49,176 nucleotides of DNA from Candidatus Palauibacter poriticola (GTDB lineage Bacteria > Gemmatimonadota > Gemmatimonadetes > Palauibacterales > Palauibacteraceae), in assembly GCA_012270965.1 (NCBI GenBank), contig JAAXHJ010000038.1:1-49176 (forward strand), in the 5' to 3' direction. A program made the translations under genes and the position numbers. The notes below the pieces were generated by a model. The model saw nothing but the letters and a program-made list of their open reading frames with translations. It had not been told where the DNA came from and searched no databases. This document shows, in pieces, positions 28,960-36,276 of the stretch (the stretch's first letter is position 1; every line of letters starts with the position of its first letter).

Positions 28960-30074
28960 TCGAGTCACTCTTCTTGAAGAACTTCAAGTGTTTCGCGGAA
29001 CAGACGGTCCGGTTCGGTGGACTTACGGTGCTTGCTGGAGTGAACGGGTCGGGAAAGAGCAGCGTCATCCAGGCCATCTTGGCCCTTCGCCAGCGGTGGG
29101 GGATCAGCCGGGGATCGCCGTGGCGCGGTCCGCTGGTGAATCTCGGTTCCTTCGTGGATGTTCTCCACGACGAGGCCGAGGATGACACCGTGAGGCTGGA
29201 AGCCTGTTTCGGAGACGCCGGACGCGCTCATTTCGAGGCGCGTCTTCCCGGTGCGGCGGAGGAGAACGACACGGGGGGGTGCGACGCGCCCGCCGGGAGT
29301 CTCCTCCGGGGGGACATGTTCTATCTGTCCGCTGACAGGCTCGGGCCACGGCGGACCCTTCCATACGCCACGGAGGGGCACGGGTCGCCGACGCCATTGG
29401 GCAAGAGAGGCGAGCACGTGCTGTGGTATCTGTCGGAAGCTGGGGAGGTGCCCGTTGGCGAGTCCGTGCGGCACCCGGACGCTTCCAAGAACACTCTTGC
29501 TGCCCAAGCGAACGCGTGGTTGGGGCTCATCAGCCCGGGCGCGGAGTTGGACATCAGAGTGATTCCCGAAGCGGATTCGGCGGTCGGGACGTACCGGTAT
29601 TCTCGCGCTGCGGATGTGCAAAGCAGGCCGTTCCGTGCGGCGAATGTGGGCTTCGGGTTGAGCTACGCGCTACCCGCGATCACCGCTCTGCTGGCACCCG
29701 TGCGCGACCCGGGACGATCAGCGAATCATCTCGTTATCATCGAGAATCCTGAGGCGCATCTCCACCCCGGCGGCCAGACCAGTCTGGCCGAGCTCGCCGC
29801 GCGGGCGACTGCGGGTGGCTCGCAGGTGATTGTCGAGACGCACAGCGACCACATGCTCGATGGTGTGCGTCTCGCGGTCCGCGATGGCATCCTGTGCCCG
29901 GAGCAGGTTGTCCTGCACTACTTTGAGCGAGATGGGCTCGACGTACGCGTGACGACCCCGGTGATCGGGCGCAGCGGCCGGCTCGACGTTTGGCCGGAGG
30001 GATTCTTCGACCAGCACGAGCGCAACCTCTCGCGGCTTTTGGCCCCGCCGGACGCGTCCGGCGAGGAGCGTTGA
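28956..30074 (+). CDS. AAA/ABC-type ATPase with DUF3696-like C-terminus, second gene of the cassette
   Basis: A 372-residue ATPase of the OLD/RecF-like AAA_15/AAA_21 type. The N-terminus IESLFLKNFKCFAEQTVRF leads directly into the Walker A motif GVNGSGKSS (28-36). Walker B is LVIIENPEAHLHPGGQ, and the H-loop region is VIVETHSDHMLDGVRLAV. The end has DVWPEGFFDQHERNLSRLL, the pattern of DUF3696. No TOPRIM nuclease is attached. The GTG start overlaps the DUF262 stop (GTGA) and its TGA overlaps the TTG of the next gene, so three proteins are produced in coupled fashion. Such ATPases act as sensors or regulators in several anti-phage systems, controlling a partner effector. Confidence 0.85.
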   Translation: MIESLFLKNFKCFAEQTVRFGGLTVLAGVNGSGKSSVIQAILALRQRWGISRGSPWRGPLVNLGSFVDVLHDEAEDDTVRLEACFGDAGRAHFEARLPGAAEENDTGGCDAPAGSLLRGDMFYLSADRLGPRRTLPYATEGHGSPTPLGKRGEHVLWYLSEAGEVPVGESVRHPDASKNTLAAQANAWLGLISPGAELDIRVIPEADSAVGTYRYSRAADVQSRPFRAANVGFGLSYALPAITALLAPVRDPGRSANHLVIIENPEAHLHPGGQTSLAELAARATAGGSQVIVETHSDHMLDGVRLAVRDGILCPEQVVLHYFERDGLDVRVTTPVIGRSGRLDVWPEGFFDQHERNLSRLLAPPDASGEER

Positions 30075-31051
30075 CACGCTTGCAGCCCCAGCCGGTGCGT
30101 TTCGTCTTCAACGAATTGTCGGCCCGCGTCGTCGCACGTACGGCGCACGAGGGTCGAGTGCGCATGGACCGCATGATCGACGCGATCGCCGCCGTGATGA
30201 ACGGCCGTCCGGCCGACCTCCTCTATGTTGGCCGGCCGCGGTGGGAAACGAAACTCGGGGCGGAGTATAACGTGGCGCAATGGTACGCATCCGCGGATCC
30301 CGATCAACGGCGGCTGTTCCTGTACATTACGACGAAGACCGAACTCGAGGAATACCTGGACGAGAGCTTGCGGGATCGCTTCTTCTTGTCCGAGTTCGTC
30401 GTCTCGGGCGACCACGATTCGGAGCACGGGATGCCGGCGCGGGGACTTGGCCTCGCTTACTTGCTCCTTGGGGCCGCAGTCAGCCTCCCGTCGGAGGAGC
30501 GCTGGCGGATGCCCCGAATACGACTTCACTACGCATGGATCGACGAGAAAGGCGCAGATCAGGCGAAGCAGGTTCAGGTGCCGAATCTGTCCGAACGTGG
30601 CCACGCCGAGGCCGCGGCCGACCAGCTTCTCCAGATCAACCGAGCCCACCTCACGCGAGAGCCATCGAATCTGGCAGCGATGCTGGGGGAAGTGTTTCCG
30701 CACCTCCGTTTCGGACGCGATGTGAACCGACACGTCGCCAAATTGCCGCAATCGCTGCTACCGGTCCTGATAAGTAAGCTGATAACGCTGGACGATGCCT
30801 CGCGCGCATGGCGGCGGAACGCGGACCTGCTCGGTCCGACGTTGCCGAAATGTCACCCGGAAAGCAAGCCGACGATGCAAAAATATGGCGCGCACCGCGT
30901 CTTCCGCGACCCGGAGGGGAAAAAGGCAACGTACGAACTACATGCCATGGCAGGCGCATCGCACAGGATCCACATGCGTGTCGTTCACGATCCGAGAGGA
31001 GTGGAAATAGGATATATTGGGAACCATCTTCCGACTATCAAGCACAATTGA
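30071..31051 (+). CDS. Uncharacterised third protein of the DUF262/ATPase cassette
   Basis: A 326-residue soluble protein I cannot assign to a named family. It starts at TTG 30071, overlapping the ATPase TGA (TTGA), with GAGGAG just upstream. Visible features are an N-terminal segment with RFVFNELSARVVART, a middle part with RRLFLYITTKTELEEYLDES and EFVVSGDHDSEHG, a helical part near 200-260, and a C-terminal segment with HPESKPTMQKYG, then RVFRDPEGK and a beta-rich end with ASHRIHMRVV and VEIGYIGNHLPT. That last segment recalls the 'I.IGYIG.HL.T' strand of RelE-like and HigB-like RNase toxins, so it might hold a toxin-like fold; this is a weak motif impression. It is the likely effector or specificity partner of the cassette. 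Confidence 0.7.
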   Translation: MTRLQPQPVRFVFNELSARVVARTAHEGRVRMDRMIDAIAAVMNGRPADLLYVGRPRWETKLGAEYNVAQWYASADPDQRRLFLYITTKTELEEYLDESLRDRFFLSEFVVSGDHDSEHGMPARGLGLAYLLLGAAVSLPSEERWRMPRIRLHYAWIDEKGADQAKQVQVPNLSERGHAEAAADQLLQINRAHLTREPSNLAAMLGEVFPHLRFGRDVNRHVAKLPQSLLPVLISKLITLDDASRAWRRNADLLGPTLPKCHPESKPTMQKYGAHRVFRDPEGKKATYELHAMAGASHRIHMRVVHDPRGVEIGYIGNHLPTIKHN

Positions 31052-31113
31052 TCCGATAGCCGACGCATTTCTCTTCCGAGCGCACAACCGGCGCGAACCC
31101 GACGCCCGCTGCG

Positions 31114-32250
31114 CTACTTGGTCCAGAGACGCATGTGACTGAGATCCATTAGGATGCCGGATCCGACCGCAGGGCCTCGAGAGAGGATTTCCCACGCGGT
31201 GCGGCCGGCTTCCTGAAGTGCGGGAAGAGCACCAGCTCGGATGCGATAGGGCGTCGCGGCACTAGGACTCACGTGTACGACGATCAGGTCGTCCGCGTAC
31301 TGCGGAAGCCACTCGATCCCATCTCCTTTGGCACCCGCCGCATCGGCATCGCCTGAACGCCGGAGGAGCGCTCGGTCGAGCCCCCGGTAGGTGGCGAGCT
31401 GGATTGCGTGCGTCTCGTAGACTCTTCTCGAGGTCTTCCAATCAATCAGTGCCATCCGCCCGTCAGCCCGCTTGGCCCAGAGATCGACCGTCCCTGCGAG
31501 GGGCAACCGGGCGGACCACATTGTCATTTCGATCTCGACGGGCGTCCAGCCCTCGGAGTGGAGCCATGCCAGGGCACGGTCGGCCATCGCGTCGGCCTCG
31601 AACAGGTCCGGTTGAATGGGCTGAGGCTTGCCGCGCAGTCGAGACTCTATGGCATCGTGAACCGCTGCTCCGCGACGGGCGCCGCGGTCTCTGATGGCTC
31701 GGGCTTGGCGCTCCCCGATTCTCTGCCGCCAACGATCGAGCGCGGGATTGGGAAGCCGACCGATTATGTCGGTGACGCGGTGGCGACGGCCCAGCTCGGG
31801 GTCACCGCGGTAACCGGTGATGTGGTAGCCGCGTGGGGAACGGAGGACTCGCACGGGCGTCGAGATAGAGCCGAGGTCCGCCAGTCGTCGCTGCGGCTGA
31901 CCGAGTTCTACGGCCCCGCTCAGGATCGCGTCCACCACATCCGGCGCGAAACGCTTGCTCAGTACTCCGCGCACCGCCTCCTCGCTGCGCCCCGCCTCCA
32001 GCAGGAACCGCACCTTCGTCACCAAGGGAGCCATCTTCGGGTTCAGCACGATCTTCGGCGTGATGGTCAGGCGATCATCCGGGTTCCCCGTCCTCTTCCG
32101 CCCCTCGTGGAGGTCGCGCGGCCTCGGAGTCGAATCGGCCACGGGGCTCGAGGTCGCCCGCATTCGCGACCGTTCCCGTCGCGCTGTAGTCCGCCTGCGG
32201 ACGATCCTCGCGGTCGCGAAGAGGATGCAAATGAGGACAAACCACTCCAC
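31114..32250 (-). CDS. PD-(D/E)XK nuclease (RecB/Cas4-like exonuclease fold)
   Basis: A 378-residue protein. The nuclease core is in the second half: GAAVHDAIE (His198), VEIEMTMW (Glu239/Glu241), GTVDLW (Asp256), LIDWKTSRR (Asp270, Lys272) and IQLATYRG (Gln284, Tyr287). This is the H...E...D...DxK...QxxxY layout of RecB, AddB and Cas4 nucleases. No Cas4-type Fe-S cysteines are seen. An N-terminal hydrophobic stretch (4-16) and a 60-residue disordered basic part precede a helical domain. The GTG start at 32250 lacks a good ribosome site and a later start near Met73 is possible. It points toward the three-gene defence cassette, ending 62 bases from its end, and may belong to the same island, though it is on the other strand. 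Confidence 0.78.
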   Translation of the reverse strand: MEWFVLICILFATARIVRRRTTARRERSRMRATSSPVADSTPRPRDLHEGRKRTGNPDDRLTITPKIVLNPKMAPLVTKVRFLLEAGRSEEAVRGVLSKRFAPDVVDAILSGAVELGQPQRRLADLGSISTPVRVLRSPRGYHITGYRGDPELGRRHRVTDIIGRLPNPALDRWRQRIGERQARAIRDRGARRGAAVHDAIESRLRGKPQPIQPDLFEADAMADRALAWLHSEGWTPVEIEMTMWSARLPLAGTVDLWAKRADGRMALIDWKTSRRVYETHAIQLATYRGLDRALLRRSGDADAAGAKGDGIEWLPQYADDLIVVHVSPSAATPYRIRAGALPALQEAGRTAWEILSRGPAVGSGILMDLSHMRLWTK

Positions 32251-32318
32251 AGTGAGGTGATCCCGGTTCTTGGACAGGTCGTTGAGGTGGATCCCCGCAG
32301 CGAACGGGAGGCACCGAG

Positions 32319-32419
32319 ATGGCTAGGAAGAGACGGCGATTCACGGCGGAGTTCAAGGGTCGGGTGGCGCTGGAGACGCTGCGGGAGCGCGACAGCGCGC
32401 AGGTGATCGCCGTGTGGAG
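32319..32419 (+). pseudogene. IS3-family orfA fragment
   Basis: An ATG with a GGGAGG ribosome site eight bases upstream opens a frame reading MARKRRRFTAEFKGRVALET and then LRERDSAQVIAVWSF. This is the N-terminus of IS3-group OrfA (HTH_Tnp_1), where RRRFTAEFKxxVALEAL is nearly invariant. After about 34 codons similarity stops; the rest of the short frame to 32519 is unrelated. No orfB follows. It marks a former insertion at the edge of the defence island. Confidence 0.7.
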
Positions 32420-32513
32420 CTTCATCAGAAAGGGTGACCGCGTTGAAGCGGCACCTGCTCGACGCCGCGCGCCAGTCCCCGTGGTAGCGATCCCTGCTTT
32501 CAAGCCACGGAGT

Positions 32514-32528
32514 GAATGATTATCATTC
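32514..32528. promoter_or_regulatory. 15-base perfect palindrome, Fur-box-like
   Basis: The sequence GAATGATTATCATTC is a perfect 7-1-7 inverted repeat. Its core, AATGATTATCATT, differs from the classic Fur-box core AATGATAATCATT only at the central base. It overlaps the first possible ATG (32516) of the DUF4143 gene and precedes the second (32534). Whether it binds Fur or another repressor is unknown; chance occurrence in GC-rich DNA is unlikely but possible. Confidence 0.35.
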
Positions 32529-33608
32529 AAGCCATGAACGATTACCCTCTTCCCCGTGTCGTGGCGAAGGCCCTGGAGGCCAGAATGCGGGTCATGCCCG
32601 CGGTCGTCGTGGCGGGGGCGCGCCAAACCGGGAAGAGCACGCTCGCGAGGGGGTCGGGGCGCGAGGGGCGTGCCTATCGCTCGCTCGACGACCTCGACGT
32701 GCTCGATCTGGCTCGGCGCGATCCCGACGCGTTGGTGGCGGGACCGGATCCCGTCACGCTGGACGAAGTGCAGCGCGAGCCCGGCCTGCTGAGCGCCGTA
32801 AAGCGGGCGATTGATCGCGGACGCCGACCCGGGCGGTTCCTCCTCACAGGTTCGGCGAACCTGCTCATGATGCGCCGCATCTCGGAGTCGCTGGCGGGGC
32901 GGGCCAGCTACCTCACCTTGTGGCCGCTGGCGCGCGGGGAACAACTGGGACGGGGGCGGGTCGGCGCATGGGAGGAACTCATCGGGGCTCCCGATGCGGA
33001 CTGGCCCGATGCGCTCGCGGCGCAGCCGGACGAGCGGGGGGACTGGCGAGCCTTGGCCCTTCGCGGCGGTTTCCCCGTGCCCGCGGTTCACCTTCGGAGT
33101 GCCGAAGAGCGGGACATCTGGTTCGACGGCTATGTCCGCACCTACTTGGAGCGAGATCTGCAGGCCCTCTCCTCGATCGCGGCCCTTCCGGACTTTCGCC
33201 ACCTGATGCGGGCGGCGTGCCTGCGCCTCGGCGCCCTCGTCAACCAGACCCGCCCTCGGCCGTGACATCGGGCTCCCACAGCCCACGGTTCGGCGGTACC
33301 TGAACCTGCTCGAGACCTCATACCTTCTCGTGCGGGTTCCCGCCTATTCGGTCAACAGGACCAAGCGACTCATGAAATCACCCAAGCTCTATCGGGGGGA
33401 CACGGGCCTGGCGCTGACCTTGGCCGGAGAGAGCGAGCCCCGCAGCCCCCACTTGGAGAACGTCGTGCTTCAGGATCTCCGACACCTGACCGCGTTCCAA
33501 GAGGAATACGGTGCCAGCGTTCGTGCCGGCCTGCTCCTCCACGCCGGGGATACACTCGAGTGGCTGACCCCGCGCGCGCTCGCCGCCCCGTGGTGGCGCG
33601 TGATGTAA
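32516..33608 (+). pseudogene. DUF4143-type AAA ATPase gene, frameshifted and internally deleted
   Basis: The first 250 codons encode an AAA_14 ATPase: Walker A GARQTGKSTL, Walker B-like VTLDEVQREP, sensor LLTGSAN and the RTYLERDLQAL segment that joins to DUF4143. Near 33248-33253 one extra C shifts the frame: the encoded NQTRPRP stops, while removing one base restores NQTALGRDIGLPQPTVRRYL and the protein then continues in the new frame to 33608. In that part HLENVVLQDLR is joined directly to FQEEYGASVRAGLLLH, whereas intact relatives have some 50 residues between, including the nuclease-like strand segment. So there are two lesions. The family is common in prokaryotes as toxin-like or defence-like ATPases. 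ATG 32534 (MNDYPLPR) is an equally good start. Confidence 0.75.
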
Positions 33609-33702
33609 GGCGCAGGCCGCGAGCCCTGATCGGTTTGCGCGGTTGCTTGCGAAACGGGCATCTTGGACCGTCTGATCCTCGCTTCCCGAAGACGAAGGTC
33701 GA

Positions 33703-35724
33703 ATGATGAAGATCCCCGCCCGCCCCGCAGTCCTCACGCTCCTCGTGCTTTCGGTTGCTGGATTCCCCGCGGTTGCTCCCGCCGCGGCGCAGGAGGCGGT
33801 TTCGGTCGAGATCGTTCCGGGCGCGCTGTCGCTCGAGGTGGGGGAGGAGGCCACGCTGGAGGCACGCGTCCTGGATGCTGGTGGGAACGCGGTCGACGCG
33901 CAGGTTCTCTTCTTCCCCTCCTTCGCGGACGGCCGGTCGGGGAGCGCGCGCCAAAGCATCGACGTGGACCGGGCGACGGGCCGTGTGAGAGCGGTCCGGG
34001 GCGGGGAATACCTTATCTCCGTGATCGTGGCCAACGCGCGGGGCCTGCGCGGCGAGGCCATGGTCAGCGTGGTCTTCCCCCCGCTGGACAGGATCGATGT
34101 GACGCCTTCGGGCGGCTCGACGTATGTCGGCGTTGCGACGCGTCACCGGGCCAAACTGCTCGACACGGCGGAGGACGAGCGTGACGGCGAGATCCGCTGG
34201 TCCACCTCCGACGATGGCGTCGCGACCGTGGACCGCTTCGGCATCCTCACGGCGCACGCGCCGGGGAGGGTGGCGCTGCGGGCGGAGGCGGAGGGCATCG
34301 CCGCCGAGGTTCCCTACGAGGTGAGGGAGAATCCCGCCGCTCGCCTGACCGTGTCGTCGAGCGCGGAGCGGGCGCGAACGGGCGACGTCGTGCGCTTCGA
34401 GGCGACCGTCAAGGACGCGATGGGCGGCGCGGTGGGCGACCTGCCGGTCACTTGGACCGTGATGTCGGATCCATCCATCGGGGCGACGGCGGACATTCCT
34501 CCCGCGGAGATCGACGACAGGGGCCGGTTCGTGGCGTACTTCCCCGGCGTGTACACGGTTGTCGCCAACGTGCCGGGACGCGCCGCGCGCACGTCGCTGG
34601 AAATCCATCCGCGAGACGCCTCGCAGGAAGTGACGTTCGTCGGGCAGGGGCAGGTCAACAACGAGCGCACCTCCGACCTGTGGGTGTGGGAGGGAGTCGA
34701 CGGTCGCGACTACGCGATCACGGGCACGCACGCGGCGGCGGGCGCCGTCTATTTCTGGGATGTGACGGATCCGGCGAGTCCCGTCCTCACGGACTCCGTC
34801 GTCGTCGATGCGCGCACGACGAACGACGTGAAGGTGAGCGAGGACGGGGAGATCTGCGTCATCTCGCGCGAAGGGGCCTCGAACCGCCGCAACGGGATCG
34901 TCATCCTCGACTGCCGGAACCCGCGGGACGTGACGACGATCTCCGTGTTCGACGACGAGCTTACGGGCGGCGTCCACAACCTCTTCATCCACGAGGATCA
35001 CGTGTACGCGGTGAACAACGGGCGCCGCTTCGACGTGATCAACATCGAGGATCCGGCCAGCCCGCACCGCGTGGGCCGGTTCGAACTCGACACGCCGGGG
35101 CACGCGATCCACGACATCTGGATCGTGGACGGGATCGCTTACACCTCCAACTGGGGCGACGGGGTCGTCCTCATCGATGTGGGGGGAGGGGATCGCGGCG
35201 GCTCTCCGTCCAATCCGGTGGAGATTGCGCGCTTCCGCGACGTCGGCGGAAGAACGCACGCGGCCTTCCCGTACCGGAGTCCGACCGGGCGCTTCTACGT
35301 GTTCATGGGGGACGAGGCGGGGCGCCCGGGCTTCGACGGACAGAATCCGGAACGCACGCCGCAGTTCATGTCGGGCTATATCCACGTCGTCGACTTCACG
35401 GATCCGGAGAACCCGGAGGAGGTCGCGCGCTACGAGATCCCCGAGGCGGGTTCGCACAACATGTGGATCGAGGACGACAAGCTCTACGCCGCGTTCTACA
35501 ACGGGGGGCTGCGGGTCCTCGACATCTCCGGCGAACTCAAAGGGAACCTGGGACGGCAGGGCCGCGAGATCGCGCGCTACATGGCGTACGACCCGGACGG
35601 CGTGGTGGCGAACGCGCCCTTCACCTGGGGACCGCAGGTGCACAAGGGGAACCTCTTCTTCGCCGAGTACTTCAGCGGGCTGTGGGCCGTGAAGCTCCAG
35701 CCGCGCCAGGCACTCGTCCCGTAG
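33703..35724 (+). CDS. Secreted Ig-like and LVIVD-repeat protein
   Basis: A 673-residue secreted protein. It has a signal peptide (1 to about 29, ending PAAAQ), two or three Ig-like/BIG2 domains (about 30-310, with GEEATLEARVLDAGGNAV and IRWSTSDDGVATVD), and then an LVIVD-type beta-propeller (VYFWDVTDPASPVL, IVILDCRNPRDV, VINIEDPASPHRVGRF, VVDFTDPENPEEVARYE, RVLDISGEL). ATG 33703 has a GAAGG ribosome site about six bases upstream. The stop lies only 14 bases before the GTG of the molybdenum hydroxylase small subunit, so it is the first gene of that operon. A related protein is encoded at 23351-25687. Function unknown; a binding or scaffold role outside the cytoplasm is likely. Confidence 0.85.
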   Translation: MMKIPARPAVLTLLVLSVAGFPAVAPAAAQEAVSVEIVPGALSLEVGEEATLEARVLDAGGNAVDAQVLFFPSFADGRSGSARQSIDVDRATGRVRAVRGGEYLISVIVANARGLRGEAMVSVVFPPLDRIDVTPSGGSTYVGVATRHRAKLLDTAEDERDGEIRWSTSDDGVATVDRFGILTAHAPGRVALRAEAEGIAAEVPYEVRENPAARLTVSSSAERARTGDVVRFEATVKDAMGGAVGDLPVTWTVMSDPSIGATADIPPAEIDDRGRFVAYFPGVYTVVANVPGRAARTSLEIHPRDASQEVTFVGQGQVNNERTSDLWVWEGVDGRDYAITGTHAAAGAVYFWDVTDPASPVLTDSVVVDARTTNDVKVSEDGEICVISREGASNRRNGIVILDCRNPRDVTTISVFDDELTGGVHNLFIHEDHVYAVNNGRRFDVINIEDPASPHRVGRFELDTPGHAIHDIWIVDGIAYTSNWGDGVVLIDVGGGDRGGSPSNPVEIARFRDVGGRTHAAFPYRSPTGRFYVFMGDEAGRPGFDGQNPERTPQFMSGYIHVVDFTDPENPEEVARYEIPEAGSHNMWIEDDKLYAAFYNGGLRVLDISGELKGNLGRQGREIARYMAYDPDGVVANAPFTWGPQVHKGNLFFAEYFSGLWAVKLQPRQALVP

Positions 35725-35738
35725 CGGGATCGAGCGGC

Positions 35739-36260
35739 GTGCGGATAGCTGCCCGGGTCAACGGCTTGGCGTGGTCCGGGGAGGTGGAGCCGCGACTCCT
35801 ACTGTCGGACTTTCTGCGCTCCGAGGTCGGGCTCACGGGTACGCACGTGGGGTGCGAGCACGGGGTGTGCGGGGCGTGCACCGTGCAACTGGACGGAGAA
35901 CCGGTGCGGGCCTGCCTCATGTTCGCCGTGCAGGTCGACGGGCGGGAGGTGACGACGGTGGAGGGGCTTGCCGAGGCGCAGCCGGGAGAAGCGATCACCG
36001 TCGAGGATCTGCACCCGGTCCAGCGGGCGCTGCACGAGGCGCACGGGCTGCAGTGCGGCTTCTGCACGCCGGGTATCCTCATGACTGCCGAGGCGTTTCT
36101 GCGCGACAACCCGACGCCTTCGCGGGAGGAGATCCGCGAGGCCGTGTCCGGACACCTGTGCCGCTGCACCGGCTACCACAACATCGTTGAGGGGGTCGCG
36201 CGGGCCGCGGAGCTTCTCGCGGCGGACGGCCCCGCCGCCCACGACGACGACGACCGTTGA
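35739..36260 (+). CDS. [2Fe-2S] small subunit of a molybdenum hydroxylase (xanthine dehydrogenase family)
   Basis: A 173-residue electron-transfer subunit. The plant-ferredoxin-type cluster is bound by Cys39, Cys44, Cys47 and Cys59 (GCEHGVCGACTVQLDG), and the second, helical cluster domain by Cys106, Cys109, Cys141 and Cys143 (CGFCTPG and CRCTGY). This is the CoxS/NdhS/XdhC-like layout. It starts at GTG 35739 just after the LVIVD gene and ends 16 bases before the large subunit. Small subunits of this family pass electrons from the molybdenum centre to FAD. The last 20 residues are acidic (DDDDR) and may be unstructured. Confidence 0.93.
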   Translation: MRIAARVNGLAWSGEVEPRLLLSDFLRSEVGLTGTHVGCEHGVCGACTVQLDGEPVRACLMFAVQVDGREVTTVEGLAEAQPGEAITVEDLHPVQRALHEAHGLQCGFCTPGILMTAEAFLRDNPTPSREEIREAVSGHLCRCTGYHNIVEGVARAAELLAADGPAAHDDDDR

Positions 36261-36276
36261 GCCGGATGGGCCGCGC

